A DNA stretch of 64,000 nucleotides from contig MHBH01000028.1 of NCBI GenBank assembly GCA_001804805.1, forward strand, positions 1-64,000, written 5' to 3'. The position numbers and the translations under genes are program-made. This DNA comes from Lentisphaerae bacterium GWF2_49_21 (GTDB taxonomy: Bacteria > Verrucomicrobiota > Lentisphaeria > Victivallales > GWF2-50-93). The notes beneath the pieces were generated by a model that was not told where the DNA came from, did not search any database, and saw only the letters and a program-made list of their open reading frames with translations. Of this stretch, positions 17,645 through 26,252 are shown one piece after another; the first letter of the stretch is position 1; the number at the start of each line of letters is the position of its first letter.

Positions 17645-18004
17645 GCGAACCTTCACGTTCTAACACTGCGCAGATCAGACAAATTGAATCTCCATTCCCC
17701 AGATTGGCAAGCTCCATGCAGCCGATCCGATGGAAAGCGGCAGTTTGCTGTGTATATTTGGCTTTGATTATTGATGAGTCCGCCGTGTCGGGCGTAGCCT
17801 CCCGGCGAAGACTGAGTACCGCTTTTTTCCTGACAAGCTTGCTTGTCAGTTATACGAGGAGCGAGCTCCTCTAAACAAGGCTGTAACAAGTTACAGCACT
17901 TCCGCCTTCGCTGAGAAGCTACGGCGCGACAGGCCAAGGTCAGGGCCAAAGCGCCTGACATGAAAAATGAAAAAACCACATGTATAAAATAAGGACATGT
18001 TGAA
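17645..18004. other. Gene-free region with palindromic repeats
   Basis: About 360 bp without a credible gene. It contains GTCGGGCGTAGCCTCCCGGC, CTGACAAGCTTGCTTGTCAG (a 20-bp palindromic hairpin), AGGAGCGAGCTCCT (a perfect palindrome), GCTGTAACAAGTTACAGC (a perfect palindrome) and GAGAAGCTACGGCGCGACAG. They lie one after another as hairpins. Confidence 0.65.
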
Positions 18005-19045
18005 ATGAAAATCAAACAGGCGGTGATTACAGGACAGGGAAAAGCTGAACTTCAGAATTTAGAGATTGATACAAAACTCGGGCCGGATGAAATACTTGTC
18101 AGGACGGAATGTTCATTCATAAGTGCAGGGACTGAACTCTCCATTTTCACTGCGAAGGAGTCGCAGGTCTTCCAGAAGGGCTCGTGGTGCGCCTATCCTT
18201 GGAAGCCGGGATACGCGAATGTCGGTACAGTCGAGGCCGTCGGAAAATCTGTTGTCAGGGCGGAAAAAGGGCAGAGGGTTTTCACTTTCGGTCCGCACGC
18301 ATCGCATTTCAAATATTCACAGAATGATCTTGTCATGCCGGTGCCTCCGAAGATTGATCCGGGCATTGCTGGCGCCTCCAGGATGGCAGGAGTCGCCACT
18401 GCCGCGATGGCGATGGCGGACCGTTCGCTGCACCGTCCGAATGTCGTGGTGTTCGGACTCGGCATGGTCGGCAATCTCGCCGCGCAGTCCTTCCAGATAC
18501 TCGGTGGGAAAGTCGTCGGGATCGATCCTCTTCCCGCGCGCAGAAAACTCGCAGGCATCTGCGGAATTCGCAATACCCTTGCAGGAGGCGAACTGAAAAC
18601 AATTGAAGAAGGCCTGGAGAAGCTCACTGGAAATACGAAGGCTGACATCTGTATTGACGCGGTCGGACACAGTTCGGTCGTCCTGCAGGCTCTTTCATTG
18701 ACGGCAAATGTCGGGCAGCTCATCCTTCTTGGAACTCCGCGCGCCCCGCTCGAGGGGAATCTGACAACTGCCTTCAACGAAATCCATCTGAGAAACATAT
18801 GTGTACGTGGCGCCCTGGAATGGTGCCTGCCCGTATATCCGCCTGTGGGAATGTTCGGCTACAAGACATTGCCGCTCCTTTCGCTCTGGGACAAGCAGAA
18901 GATGATATTCGAATGGATAAAGGAAGGAAAGCTTCTCATTGAACCAATGATCTCGCACAGGCTTCCGCCGTCAAAGATTCTTGACGCTTACCAGGGATTG
19001 CTCAAGAGCCCGGAAAAATTCACTGGAGTAGTCATCGAGTGGTGA
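18005..19045 (+). CDS. Medium-chain dehydrogenase/reductase, zinc-binding dehydrogenase-like
   Basis: This 346-residue cytoplasmic NAD(P)-dependent oxidoreductase has an N-terminal GroES-like domain (DEILVRTECSFISAGTELS, WKPGYANVGTVEAVGKSV) and a Rossmann domain with VVFGLGMVGNLAAQ at ~152-165. The SAGTE sequence replaces the Cys of classical zinc alcohol dehydrogenases, and the structural four-Cys lobe is absent. It belongs to the SAGTE subgroup, which includes sugar- or polyol-acting and BchC-like enzymes. The substrate is unknown; the neighbouring sugar-type regulator suggests a carbohydrate derivative. The start ATG is the first codon after a repeat-rich gap, with GGACATGTTGAA upstream, a weak ribosome site. 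Confidence 0.82.
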   Translation: MKIKQAVITGQGKAELQNLEIDTKLGPDEILVRTECSFISAGTELSIFTAKESQVFQKGSWCAYPWKPGYANVGTVEAVGKSVVRAEKGQRVFTFGPHASHFKYSQNDLVMPVPPKIDPGIAGASRMAGVATAAMAMADRSLHRPNVVVFGLGMVGNLAAQSFQILGGKVVGIDPLPARRKLAGICGIRNTLAGGELKTIEEGLEKLTGNTKADICIDAVGHSSVVLQALSLTANVGQLILLGTPRAPLEGNLTTAFNEIHLRNICVRGALEWCLPVYPPVGMFGYKTLPLLSLWDKQKMIFEWIKEGKLLIEPMISHRLPPSKILDAYQGLLKSPEKFTGVVIEW

Positions 19046-19059
19046 AGTAGGGATAGGAG

Positions 19060-19123
19060 TAGGTACGCCCTTAAGGGTGTACCATGCTTTAAATCATGGG
19101 ACAGCCTAAAGGCCGCCCCTGCT
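19060..19123. repeat. Interspersed repeat, family B (copy 1)
   Basis: AGGTACGCCCTTAAGGGTGT, ACCATG, AATCATGGGACAGCCTAAAG, GCCGCCCCT. Other copies are at ~33016-33084 and, more diverged, ~23921-24026. It overlaps and ends the small remnant gene on the minus strand. Confidence 0.75.
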
Positions 19124-19226
19124 TCTTCCCGTAGACCTCGACTTCGGTCGTGAACGCGAAGTTCTTGGAATAGTTGACATCATCTGGATAGTTACCTGCA
19201 ATTCCATTCAGATTGAAATTATACAC
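19089..19226 (-). pseudogene. 5' remnant of a gene truncated by a family B repeat
   Basis: On the minus strand a GTG at 19226 follows AGAGGAGG by 6-7 nt, a very strong ribosome-binding site, and opens a 45-codon frame. It begins MYNFNLNGIAGNYPDDVNYS and continues KNFAFTTEVEVYGKK. The frame then runs into the repeat (encoding GRPLGCPMI) and stops. The strong start and non-repetitive first 36 codons suggest the 5' end of a once larger gene. I do not recognise the family. An alternative is a real 45-aa peptide. Confidence 0.5.
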
Positions 19227-19369
19227 GTAAAACCTCCTCTTTTAATATTGAAACATGGTGCATGTTATGATATTGTAAATAACAGAAAATGCAATAACAA
19301 TAAGGCAAGTTTTCAACCATTTGTCAGCTGAGGTGGTTCCAGAACGCCTCTGATGCGCTGATTGCTTAT

Positions 19370-19435
19370 GTTGGAGTACAAGCTTCAGCTTGCGTAAATG
19401 ATTGAATAAAGACAAACTAAAGTTTGTACTCCAAC
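19370..19435. repeat. Terminal-inverted-repeat element, family C (copy 1)
   Basis: The ends are GTTGGAGTACAA and TTGTACTCCAAC, a perfect 12-bp inverted pair. Inside are two hairpins, CAAGCTTCAGCTTG and ACAAACTAAAGTTTGT. A second copy with the same ends is at 56847-56914. Both are followed by GGGGTT. No coding capacity. Confidence 0.8.
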
Positions 19436-19489
19436 GGGGTTAATAATCCCGCAGCAATCGCGTTCTTCATTTTTGTAATTGGTTCAACC

Positions 19490-20650
19490 ATGAGGAGATT
19501 CATGCGTCAGTCTCTGAAGAAAAAAGACACAAGCTCGGACACGGTTTCCTACCTCAGGAGTTCAGTTGAAAATCATCCTCCTGCTCCAGTAGTCATCCAT
19601 CCCGCGAAAAGAGGGCGTTCGGACGACAGGTTCCAGGAGATCGCGGCGGAACTGAAGAAAAATATCATCAGCGGCAGATGGAAGCCGGAGATGCGCGTTC
19701 CCACCCGGCGCGAGCTCTGCGCCAAGTACGGCGCAAGCCCGATCACCATACAGAATATCATCGACCAGTTCGTGGAGGATGGCTTTTTAAAGTCTGACGG
19801 GCGCAACGGCACCCATGTAATGAAGACTCCTCCTCATCATGTCAATGTGGCGCTCGTGTTCCCGGAGGACGTCGCCCACAACCGTTTCTGGAGGGCCATT
19901 TCCACCGTGGCCAAGGAGGGACGTACGGATGGACTTAAGATAATCCAGCGGTTCAACATCAAATACAATGGCTGGACCGACAATCCGGATCAAAACGCCC
20001 TTATAAGAGACATCCTCAGGAAGAGGCTGATGGGTATTTTCTTCACTTCGCCTCCGTATCTGGTGGACAAGACGCCGATCGTGACCGAACATGGAATCCC
20101 CAGATGTGCCTTGATGGCTCCTGAAGGTTATTCTGAAATATCACAGCTCTGTCCGGACGGTTTCAGCTTCCAGGAAAAAGCCCTTGCCTGCTTGAAGGCC
20201 AAAGGCAGGAAACGCATTGCCGTTGTCGGACATCCTGATATATCCAACTTGGACTGGCTGGACAAAATGTCAGCTTACGGCTTTGTTTCCGGCCCCCATT
20301 GGATCCAGGGGATGAGCCTTGGTGATACGCTTCCCGGATGCAATCTTGCACGACTTTTGTTCCATGACAGCAGGGATAAAAGGCCGGACGGACTTATCAT
20401 CACCGACGACAACATCGTTGAATCTGTCACAAAGGGCATTGCTGAATCAGGAGTTAAATTCCCACAGGAGCTGGATGTCATTGCACACTGCAACTTCCCG
20501 TGTATTCCACCAAGCTCAGTGCCGGTAGTCCGTCTTGGATATGATGCAAGGGAAGTCCTGGAGCTGGGGCTTGGTTTCATACGCGCCATGAAAGAAGGAG
20601 CTTCGCCTACCAAAGCTACAGTCAAAGCGGTCTTTGAGGATGAATTGTAA
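19490..20650 (+). CDS. GntR-family HTH regulator with LacI-type sensor domain
   Basis: This is the second regulator of this kind. Residues ~40-115 hold the winged helix (RFQEIAAELKKNIISGRWKP, RVPTRRELCAKYGASPITIQ), and the rest is a sugar-sensor-like domain (VNVALVFPEDVAHNRFWRAI, DGLIITDDNIVESV, QELDVIAHCNFP). A basic N-terminal tail (RRFMRQSLKKKDTS) precedes the HTH. I chose the ATG at 19490; ATG 19502, with AGGAG just upstream, is equally plausible. The longer TTG start at 19424 falls inside the family C repeat and is unlikely. The gene follows the dehydrogenase on the same strand after a repeat-filled gap. It may control the nearby dehydrogenase or the TAWTGTTATC dyads. Confidence 0.88.
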   Translation: MRRFMRQSLKKKDTSSDTVSYLRSSVENHPPAPVVIHPAKRGRSDDRFQEIAAELKKNIISGRWKPEMRVPTRRELCAKYGASPITIQNIIDQFVEDGFLKSDGRNGTHVMKTPPHHVNVALVFPEDVAHNRFWRAISTVAKEGRTDGLKIIQRFNIKYNGWTDNPDQNALIRDILRKRLMGIFFTSPPYLVDKTPIVTEHGIPRCALMAPEGYSEISQLCPDGFSFQEKALACLKAKGRKRIAVVGHPDISNLDWLDKMSAYGFVSGPHWIQGMSLGDTLPGCNLARLLFHDSRDKRPDGLIITDDNIVESVTKGIAESGVKFPQELDVIAHCNFPCIPPSSVPVVRLGYDAREVLELGLGFIRAMKEGASPTKATVKAVFEDEL

Positions 20651-20668
20651 ATATTCGCCGGCGAATAT

Positions 20669-22444
20669 TTACTTCCAGTCCTTCCAGAACTGTTCCGCCG
20701 TGCGCACTGCGCGCCAGTCACCCCTGCCACCATGCCCTTTGATGTCGATCTGCTTCAGCGACTTGATGGAGCGGAGGTATTCGATGTCCTGGAGGTGGGA
20801 CGGGACAATTAGAATTTGCAATTTTGGACAATCCAGCAGAGGCCGGAGATCGTTCAGGTTGCTGCATCCTTCCAGGCGCAGGATTTCCAGGGGGATTCCC
20901 CTAAGCACATCAATGCTGCTTATTTTCGTGTTACTGAGATCGAGGTATTTCAGTTTCATGCCTTTCAGAACTGACAGATCCTGGATTTCAGTATTGACCA
21001 GACTCAGATGCTCAAGAGGCATTCCCTGCAACAGAGTGGGATCTGCAATGGGCTGGCCGTAGAAAAAGAGTTTGCGCAAAGGCATCCCTTTGAGCACGCT
21101 GATATCCCTGACCTGAGTTCCGTCTATGTCCAATTCCTCCAGCCGCATCCCTTTCAGGGGGGAAAGATCGGAAATATTTGAAGTATGCCATAATGTCAGT
21201 TTTTTCAAGGGCATTCCCTTCAAAACGGCAAGGTCCGTGATCTTCAACAAGGAAAGATTAAGCGCTTCAAGCGGCATTCCTTGCAAAGGTGAGATATCGG
21301 CAACATTTGTTTGAAACAAGTTCAGGGTTTGCAACTTCATGCCCTTCAAGACGGAGATCTCCTTGATATTTGTGAAGCCAATATCCAGATATTCAAGTGG
21401 CATATTCCGCAGGGAAGAAATATTGTCCACTTTCGTCCGCCATAAGTTCAGCTTCTTCAGCGGTGCGCCGGACAACGGCTGTATATCTGAAACAGGAACG
21501 GCGAACAAGCTCAATTCCTCGAGGGGGGCGCCCTTCAGGGCATCAATCTTGGAAACCTTGCAGTCTACGAGGTTCAGGAATGTCAAGGGCGCACCTTTAA
21601 GTACGGAGATGTCTGTCACCTGGATCCGGACAATGTCCAAATACTGCAAATGGCTGGTGTCGAGCATGCTGATATCGTTGACGGAAGTTTCGTAGATATT
21701 AAGATATTTCAACGGACATCCGGCAAGAGCATTGAGATCCGCGATCTTACTGCAGCCACTTAGATTGACATGCTCCAGCGGCATTCCTTTCAATGGGCCA
21801 AGGTCATCCACTTTCGTGTAGAGGTTGTGTAAATCAATAGTCTTAAGCGGCATCCCCCTGAGGGGTTCCAAACTCAATTTGCTCTTTGCGCTTATGGGTG
21901 ATTCAAAATACAGGTCCTTTATATGGAAAAATCCATCGTTGTCAACGGTGAAAACAAGCTCTCCCAGTGTGTTATTAGGCAGGTTCCACTGCTCTCTGAG
22001 CCTTTTCCTGTAGATTTCGTGCAGGTTCTTGGTCGCGCCGGCAAGTTCCCCGGCCTGTGGCAGCAGACCCTGGCGGCCGAAGACATTTGCGGTTTTCACA
22101 TCCAATCCCAGAGACTGGCCTTTTTTTGCTCCTTCTTCTGCCAGCTTGAGAAGTTCGGCGGCGTCCTTGTCATTCGGCTGAAGAGAAAGGTATTTCTTCA
22201 GGAAGGATTGCGAATCGGAATATTTGCGTCCATATACCAGCAACTGCGCCTTCATCAGGTTCGCGTCCGGCAGGTCCGGATTGAAGTTCAGGGCTGCATC
22301 TACGTCCTTGCTGGCGCTGTCGGTTTCCTTCAACGCCAGTTTCCTCTTTGCCTGGCTGATTAGCGCGGGGGCGGCAAGTAAGCGATCAGCCTTCCTTGCG
22401 TTCTGCTCCTCGAGAAACTTGTTCAGGTTCCCGACCGCAACCAC
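20669..22444 (-). CDS. Leucine-rich-repeat part of the broken kinase gene
   Basis: This 591-codon open frame begins GTG-GTT directly after the TAA of the kinase part, in the same frame. Residues ~25-110 are helical and TPR-like (ALNFNPDLPDANLMKAQLLV, LSLQPNDKDAAELLK). From ~180 there are about fifteen repeats of about 23 residues with the pattern LKGMPLxxLxLxxTxVxDIS. It could only be made separately if the GTG at 22444 is used, and no good ribosome site precedes it. LRRs usually mediate protein-protein binding. Confidence 0.7.
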   Translation of the reverse strand: MVAVGNLNKFLEEQNARKADRLLAAPALISQAKRKLALKETDSASKDVDAALNFNPDLPDANLMKAQLLVYGRKYSDSQSFLKKYLSLQPNDKDAAELLKLAEEGAKKGQSLGLDVKTANVFGRQGLLPQAGELAGATKNLHEIYRKRLREQWNLPNNTLGELVFTVDNDGFFHIKDLYFESPISAKSKLSLEPLRGMPLKTIDLHNLYTKVDDLGPLKGMPLEHVNLSGCSKIADLNALAGCPLKYLNIYETSVNDISMLDTSHLQYLDIVRIQVTDISVLKGAPLTFLNLVDCKVSKIDALKGAPLEELSLFAVPVSDIQPLSGAPLKKLNLWRTKVDNISSLRNMPLEYLDIGFTNIKEISVLKGMKLQTLNLFQTNVADISPLQGMPLEALNLSLLKITDLAVLKGMPLKKLTLWHTSNISDLSPLKGMRLEELDIDGTQVRDISVLKGMPLRKLFFYGQPIADPTLLQGMPLEHLSLVNTEIQDLSVLKGMKLKYLDLSNTKISSIDVLRGIPLEILRLEGCSNLNDLRPLLDCPKLQILIVPSHLQDIEYLRSIKSLKQIDIKGHGGRGDWRAVRTAEQFWKDWK

Positions 22445-23320
22445 TTATTCCTGGTTGACTTGGTAGAAAGCAATACCGACAATCAATATGATCAGCACAA
22501 ACGCCGCCGCAAGTGTTCCGAACATTCCCTTATGCCTCTTCACCAGCAATATCAATTGTGTCAATGGTCCCGCCTCCTGCGCGGAAGTCGCATATCCCGA
22601 CTGGTAGGATTCGATCTCATGCTGTAGTTCAATGGCCGACTGATATCTGTCATTCATTCCAAGCGCCAGCGCCTTCATCGTCACCGACGACAATGCCGGC
22701 GGAATTTTATTGTTCGGGCAGTGTGGAAAACTTCCGCTGGCATTCAATTCGACTGGCGGAGTGATCTCCCCCTTTGCTGTCTTTATCAGGATCATATTGA
22801 TGTTATCCGCTTCTACAGGCGGACGGAGCGCCAGGATATTGTAGAGAATGCCGCCGAGGGCGTAGATGTCGGTCCTGGCATCCATTTCGTTGACTTTGCC
22901 ACAGGCCTGTTCCGGCGACAGAAAACCCGGCGTGCCCATTATTGTACCGTCCATTGTCAGCATCGGTCCACCGGATTCATGGAAACGCTGTGATTCGATC
23001 TCGTCCATGCCCCGTTCTTTCTCGACGACATCTGCTTTTCTCTGCTGCCCTCTGTCCTCTGCCTGGTGTCCTCTGGTTTCAAGCACTTTCGAAAGCCCCC
23101 AGTCCATCACAAGCACTTCGCCGTAGTCGCCGACCATGATGTTCTCCGGTTTCAGGTCGCGATGGATGACTTTCCGGTGATGCGCGAAGGACATGCCCTC
23201 GCAGATCTTGAGGAATATATTGAGCAGGCGGTTCAGGGGATATTTTTTTATTAAGTCAGCGTTTCCGTCTTTGATTCCGCTGAGTATGTCGTCGAGATTG
23301 ACACCCTTGACCAGTTTCAT
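22445..23320 (-). CDS. Catalytic and transmembrane part of the broken Ser/Thr kinase
   Basis: This 291-codon frame carries VIHRDLKPENIMVGDYGEVL (catalytic loop), MDWGLSK (DFG replaced by DWG), GTPGFLSPEQACG (activation segment with SPE for APE) and ARTDIYALGGILYNILALRP. It ends with a hydrophobic segment (TLAAAFVLIILIVGIAFYQV) just before the stop. It lacks the glycine loop and ATP-binding Lys, so alone it should be inactive. Confidence 0.75.
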   Translation of the reverse strand: MKLVKGVNLDDILSGIKDGNADLIKKYPLNRLLNIFLKICEGMSFAHHRKVIHRDLKPENIMVGDYGEVLVMDWGLSKVLETRGHQAEDRGQQRKADVVEKERGMDEIESQRFHESGGPMLTMDGTIMGTPGFLSPEQACGKVNEMDARTDIYALGGILYNILALRPPVEADNINMILIKTAKGEITPPVELNASGSFPHCPNNKIPPALSSVTMKALALGMNDRYQSAIELQHEIESYQSGYATSAQEAGPLTQLILLVKRHKGMFGTLAAAFVLIILIVGIAFYQVNQE

Positions 23321-23346
23321 AGTGTAGAAAACTTGTTCTTTTTCAT

Positions 23347-23769
23347 CTACCCCGAGTTCGTGGACCGGGACGATGCAGGGATGTTCGAGCTGGCCGGTGA
23401 CCTGCGCCGCGCCTCCTCGATGAACCTGACAATGTTGTCTGCCGTAAGTTCGGTGGCGTCAAGCATCACCTTCATGGCGACATCGCGATGTATGTTCAGG
23501 TCCTTGGCGCTGAGTATTGCACCCATGCCACCTTTGGCCAGCAGTTTTCCGATCATGTATTTACGGTCATCCTTGGAGGCGAGGATGGATGAGGGAGTTG
23601 AGCTGTCCTTGCCTGTGTTGGCATCTGAATCGGAAAGATTGACGGTGCCTTTATCTATCCCGTGTACTGACAGGAAGGAAGAGATCGTCATCGCGGCGCG
23701 TTTGATATTCCGCTCCTCCTCTGGGATGAATTTGGTTTTCCGCACCTGCCCATTTTCAGCCATTGGCAT
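23347..23769 (-). CDS. N-terminal fragment of the broken Ser/Thr kinase
   Basis: This 140-codon frame has a polar N-terminal region, then the nucleotide-binding loop GKLLAKGGMGAILSAKDLNI and VAMKVMLDATEL with the expected Lys, and the start of helix C (RFIEEA). After the duplicated GCGCC the reading changes to RRRSPASSNIPASSRSTNSG and stops. The first two codons allow starts at 23769 or 23763. Confidence 0.7.
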   Translation of the reverse strand: MPMAENGQVRKTKFIPEEERNIKRAAMTISSFLSVHGIDKGTVNLSDSDANTGKDSSTPSSILASKDDRKYMIGKLLAKGGMGAILSAKDLNIHRDVAMKVMLDATELTADNIVRFIEEARRRSPASSNIPASSRSTNSG

Positions 23770-23920
23770 TTACCCCCCCCTGTGGATTAGCCCTGTTCAG
23801 ACAAGAATTAATATAACATTTTTATTTTTAATTGAAAGTGGGAAAGGGAGAATGATAATGGTCTCAAATAAGAAATTGGTTCGTTTGTAGTAGGCCACCT
23901 GTGACAGAATTGCGCGTTAA

Positions 23921-24026
23921 GTAGGTACGTGCTTCCCGTGTCCGCCATAGCTTCTTTGCGACGGTGGAAGCATGTACCATTTTAATCTAAGAAAATGGGA
24001 CAGGCTAAAGCCCGTCCCTACTTTAA
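23921..24026. repeat. Interspersed repeat, family B (diverged copy)
   Basis: AAGTAGGTACGTGCTTCCCG, GTGGAAGCATGTACCATTTT and AAATGGGACAGGCTAAAGCC flank a TCCGCCATAGCTTCTTTGCG insert. It is related to the copies at 19060 and 33016, with extra internal sequence. Confidence 0.65.
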
Positions 24027-24043
24027 TAACGAGTGGACACGTG

Positions 24044-25402
24044 CTACTTGAAGACAATGTCTTTTGCATGTCCGCTGACTTCCACCGATGGAGAATCCTG
24101 CTTTGTGATTTCGCCGTGCCGGACAACATTTTCAAAGAGGACATTTACTACGGTGTGTTCCGGATCCGGGCCATGAACCTTGATCTTTCCGTAATTCCCC
24201 TGGAAGGAACCTGTCAATGATATGTTCCTGAAAGTGCAGTTCCTGATCGTGCCAAATGTCTTTTTTTCAGCCCACTGCGTCACCTTGGGCATGATCTCGA
24301 ACACCCATTCCTGTCCTTCATGATTGATCCGGATATCCTCGAAGAGGACGTTCTCGAGCGGCATGTCCTCTGCAGGCTGCAGTGAAACACAGGTGGGGAG
24401 ATCATCTCCGTTCCAGTAGTTTGTCACATAATGCAGGACGTCGATGTCCTTGAATGTGATGTTGCGCATTGCTTCAGCCCGGCATTCGCAGCCGATACGC
24501 CAGACGTGCGCGCGGTCGTTCCATAACGACGTGCGTCTTACAAGGACATTGTCAACGGCCTGCCTGTCGGCGAAACCGAAACCCTTGATCGCGATGCAGT
24601 CGTCCTCGCTGCGTATGAAGCTGTCCTCGATGAGCACGTCCCTGGTGTTGCAGATGTCGATTCCGTCGTTGTTCATGCAGCGCAACGCGACAAGCTTGAA
24701 ATTTCTGACGGTAACATCTTTGCAGCCCCGCATGTTCAGGTTCCATCCCCAGCCGTCCTTTATGATGATGCCGTCCACAAGGACATTCTCACAGTGGTCA
24801 AGATCAATTATTGTCTTGGCGGGACCTTGGAACCACGGATGGTCAATGCCGTCAAGGATGCCGCGTCCGAGGATTTTAATATTTCTCCCTTCGGCGTGTA
24901 TGCCCCCTTTGACGACGGCTCCGCCTGCGATGTAGAGAGTTTCATTGTCGGTGAGTTCTATCGCGCCGGGCCTGTGGATTCCGGGTCCGAAATATTTTAC
25001 GTTGGCGTCATTCGGACTGGGCGCGGATTTCTCCAGCGGATTCGCAAATAGGAGCAGGGGGCCGTGTTTTGCATCGGGTTCTATTGAAAGATAACTTGGA
25101 GCATCCGTAAGATTGAATTTCATCGTGCCACGGTAGACATGGCTGGGCTTGACACCCTTTGATTCGGGCCGGATAACGACATCCCTCAGCCACTGCTTTG
25201 ATGATCCAACCTCCAATTCAACAGTTCCAGAAAAATCAAAGTATGCGAAGGAGTAGGGACCCCCGAACGGAGGTGACATCGTCTGATGATATATTTCGCC
25301 GCGATAGACATCAACCTGCGTGCCGTTGACCTTGACAGTATAGTCATCCGAAAGTTTCGCCCCTTCCGGGGCAGGATAGGCTTTCAGGTTTACATCGTGC
25401 AT
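24044..25402 (-). CDS. GH28-like parallel beta-helix protein
   Basis: This 452-residue protein has no signal peptide. It has an N-terminal beta domain (~1-120) and a right-handed beta-helix. GAVVKGGIHAEGRNIKILGR starts the helix. MNNDGIDICNTRDVLIEDSF and IRSEDDCIAIKGFGF correspond to the GH28 N-T-D and D-D catalytic blocks. The third block, normally G-H-G, is replaced by HVWRIGCECRAE, and the R-I-K block is not obvious. It may therefore act on an unusual uronic-acid or galactose-containing glycan, or by a modified mechanism. GH28 enzymes hydrolyse pectin-type galacturonides; that substrate is not certain here. It is flanked by repeat-rich gaps and seems monocistronic. Confidence 0.8.
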   Translation of the reverse strand: MHDVNLKAYPAPEGAKLSDDYTVKVNGTQVDVYRGEIYHQTMSPPFGGPYSFAYFDFSGTVELEVGSSKQWLRDVVIRPESKGVKPSHVYRGTMKFNLTDAPSYLSIEPDAKHGPLLLFANPLEKSAPSPNDANVKYFGPGIHRPGAIELTDNETLYIAGGAVVKGGIHAEGRNIKILGRGILDGIDHPWFQGPAKTIIDLDHCENVLVDGIIIKDGWGWNLNMRGCKDVTVRNFKLVALRCMNNDGIDICNTRDVLIEDSFIRSEDDCIAIKGFGFADRQAVDNVLVRRTSLWNDRAHVWRIGCECRAEAMRNITFKDIDVLHYVTNYWNGDDLPTCVSLQPAEDMPLENVLFEDIRINHEGQEWVFEIMPKVTQWAEKKTFGTIRNCTFRNISLTGSFQGNYGKIKVHGPDPEHTVVNVLFENVVRHGEITKQDSPSVEVSGHAKDIVFK

Positions 25403-25424
25403 GGTATGGTTCTTTCTTGCTCCG

Positions 25425-25510
25425 GCCCTTCAGGACGGAATCATCTTCTATTATAGTACCTATGGTTGAAACCATAGGCTTCATTACTATACGCTTTCAG
25501 CGTTAAATCC
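25425..25510. repeat. Interspersed palindromic repeat, family D (copy 1)
   Basis: CCCTTCAGGACGGAAT, CCTATGGTTGAAACCATAGG (a palindrome) and ATACGCTTTCAGCGT occur in this order, as they do at ~30668-30752. Confidence 0.75.
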
Positions 25511-25536
25511 AGCTCCTGATGAATTAGCACATTTAG

Positions 25537-25578
25537 TTCGATGTTCAAAGTTGAATGTTGGACGTTGGATGTTCAATT
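25537..25578. repeat. Heptamer-period array
   Basis: GATGTTC, AAAGTTG, AATGTTG, GACGTTG, GATGTTC, AATTTG. The 3' end of the DUF998 gene runs into it, so the last residues of that protein ([10 protein letters not shown]) are repeat-encoded. Confidence 0.75.
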
Positions 25579-26252
25579 TGTGTTGAGTATTTTCTCCTAA
25601 GCAGATACCGTAGCGTTGCCAGGTTCCATGCGATAAGTGTTATGACGACGCACCATTCGAGTATGGCTATATCCCAGATGGCGGGCCTTTTGAACGCCTG
25701 TGTGTTCTTGATGTTGAAGCAGGTGTCGGCGGACATATGGAATGCGTTGAAGACGACTGCAAGGAAGAGGCAGCATGCGATTATCGAAAATATGCCAGCG
25801 AGAACGAGGGAAGGGGATTCGCGGAAGGAGAACCTGCGGCAGAACGCGATAGTGAACAGGATGACCGAGAACAGCCATCCCCAGAAGAACATCATTGCCA
25901 GGATGATGTGCGGTACAAGCAGATCCATCGGAGCAAATCCGACGCCTACTGCCCCTGCCAATGCACATGTGCCAAGCGCCGTCGCCACATAGGCGAGCTT
26001 GGTCCTTATATGAAGTCCCAGCGAATACATCAGCGGGAATAGCATGAGGCTGGAAATTATCATCGTCCAGTTGAACACCTGCGCCATCAGCGAGTGCCGT
26101 GGCGCGCCCAGTTCCGACACGAAATTGTTGAGGAATGAGAAACCGCCCCTCTCGGCGCTGAATATGGATATCGCCCAGGCGATCCCGCAGGTCTGGACCA
26201 CAAGCCCGCAGAATGCGAGCCATATCGGCAGATGATTTGATTTTATTTTCAC
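25545..26252 (-). CDS. DUF998-family membrane protein
   Basis: The 235-residue protein has about six hydrophobic segments ([74 protein letters not shown]). It has the [20 protein letters not shown] block typical of DUF998 (frd2-like) proteins. Function of the family is not established. It starts with GTG at 26252, overlapping the stop of the preceding pseudopilin by 4 nt (GTGA), so it is translationally coupled. Its last ~10 residues are encoded by the heptamer repeat, suggesting that repeat insertion replaced the original end. Confidence 0.75.
   Translation of the reverse strand: MKIKSNHLPIWLAFCGLVVQTCGIAWAISIFSAERGGFSFLNNFVSELGAPRHSLMAQVFNWTMIISSLMLFPLMYSLGLHIRTKLAYVATALGTCALAGAVGVGFAPMDLLVPHIILAMMFFWGWLFSVILFTIAFCRRFSFRESPSLVLAGIFSIIACCLFLAVVFNAFHMSADTCFNIKNTQAFKRPAIWDIAILEWCVVITLIAWNLATLRYLLRRKYSTQIEHPTSNIQL

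Larger units (their letters stand above)
20669..23769 (-). pseudogene. Broken Ser/Thr protein kinase-TM-LRR gene
   Basis: Three adjacent frames together make one receptor-type kinase of about 1030 residues. First is the glycine loop with the ATP-binding Lys (GKLLAKGGMGAILSAKDLNI, VAMKVML). Next come the catalytic loop, a transmembrane segment, a TPR-like stretch and about fifteen 23-residue leucine-rich repeats. Lesion 1: GCGCC occurs twice in tandem at 23404-23413; removing one 5-bp unit restores the frame and the expected EEAQVTGQLEHPCIVPVHEL. Lesion 2: a TAA at 22445-22447 sits in the same frame as the next codon, GTG at 22444, so the kinase and LRR parts are split by one nonsense codon. 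Two independent lesions favour decay over sequencing error. The 5-bp duplication could also be slippage-reversible. Confidence 0.8.

Noticed and set aside
20669-23769. Programmed frameshift or stop read-through in the kinase gene
   Set aside because: The frameshift coincides with a simple 5-bp duplication and the stop is TAA without a recoding signal; decay or assembly error is simpler.
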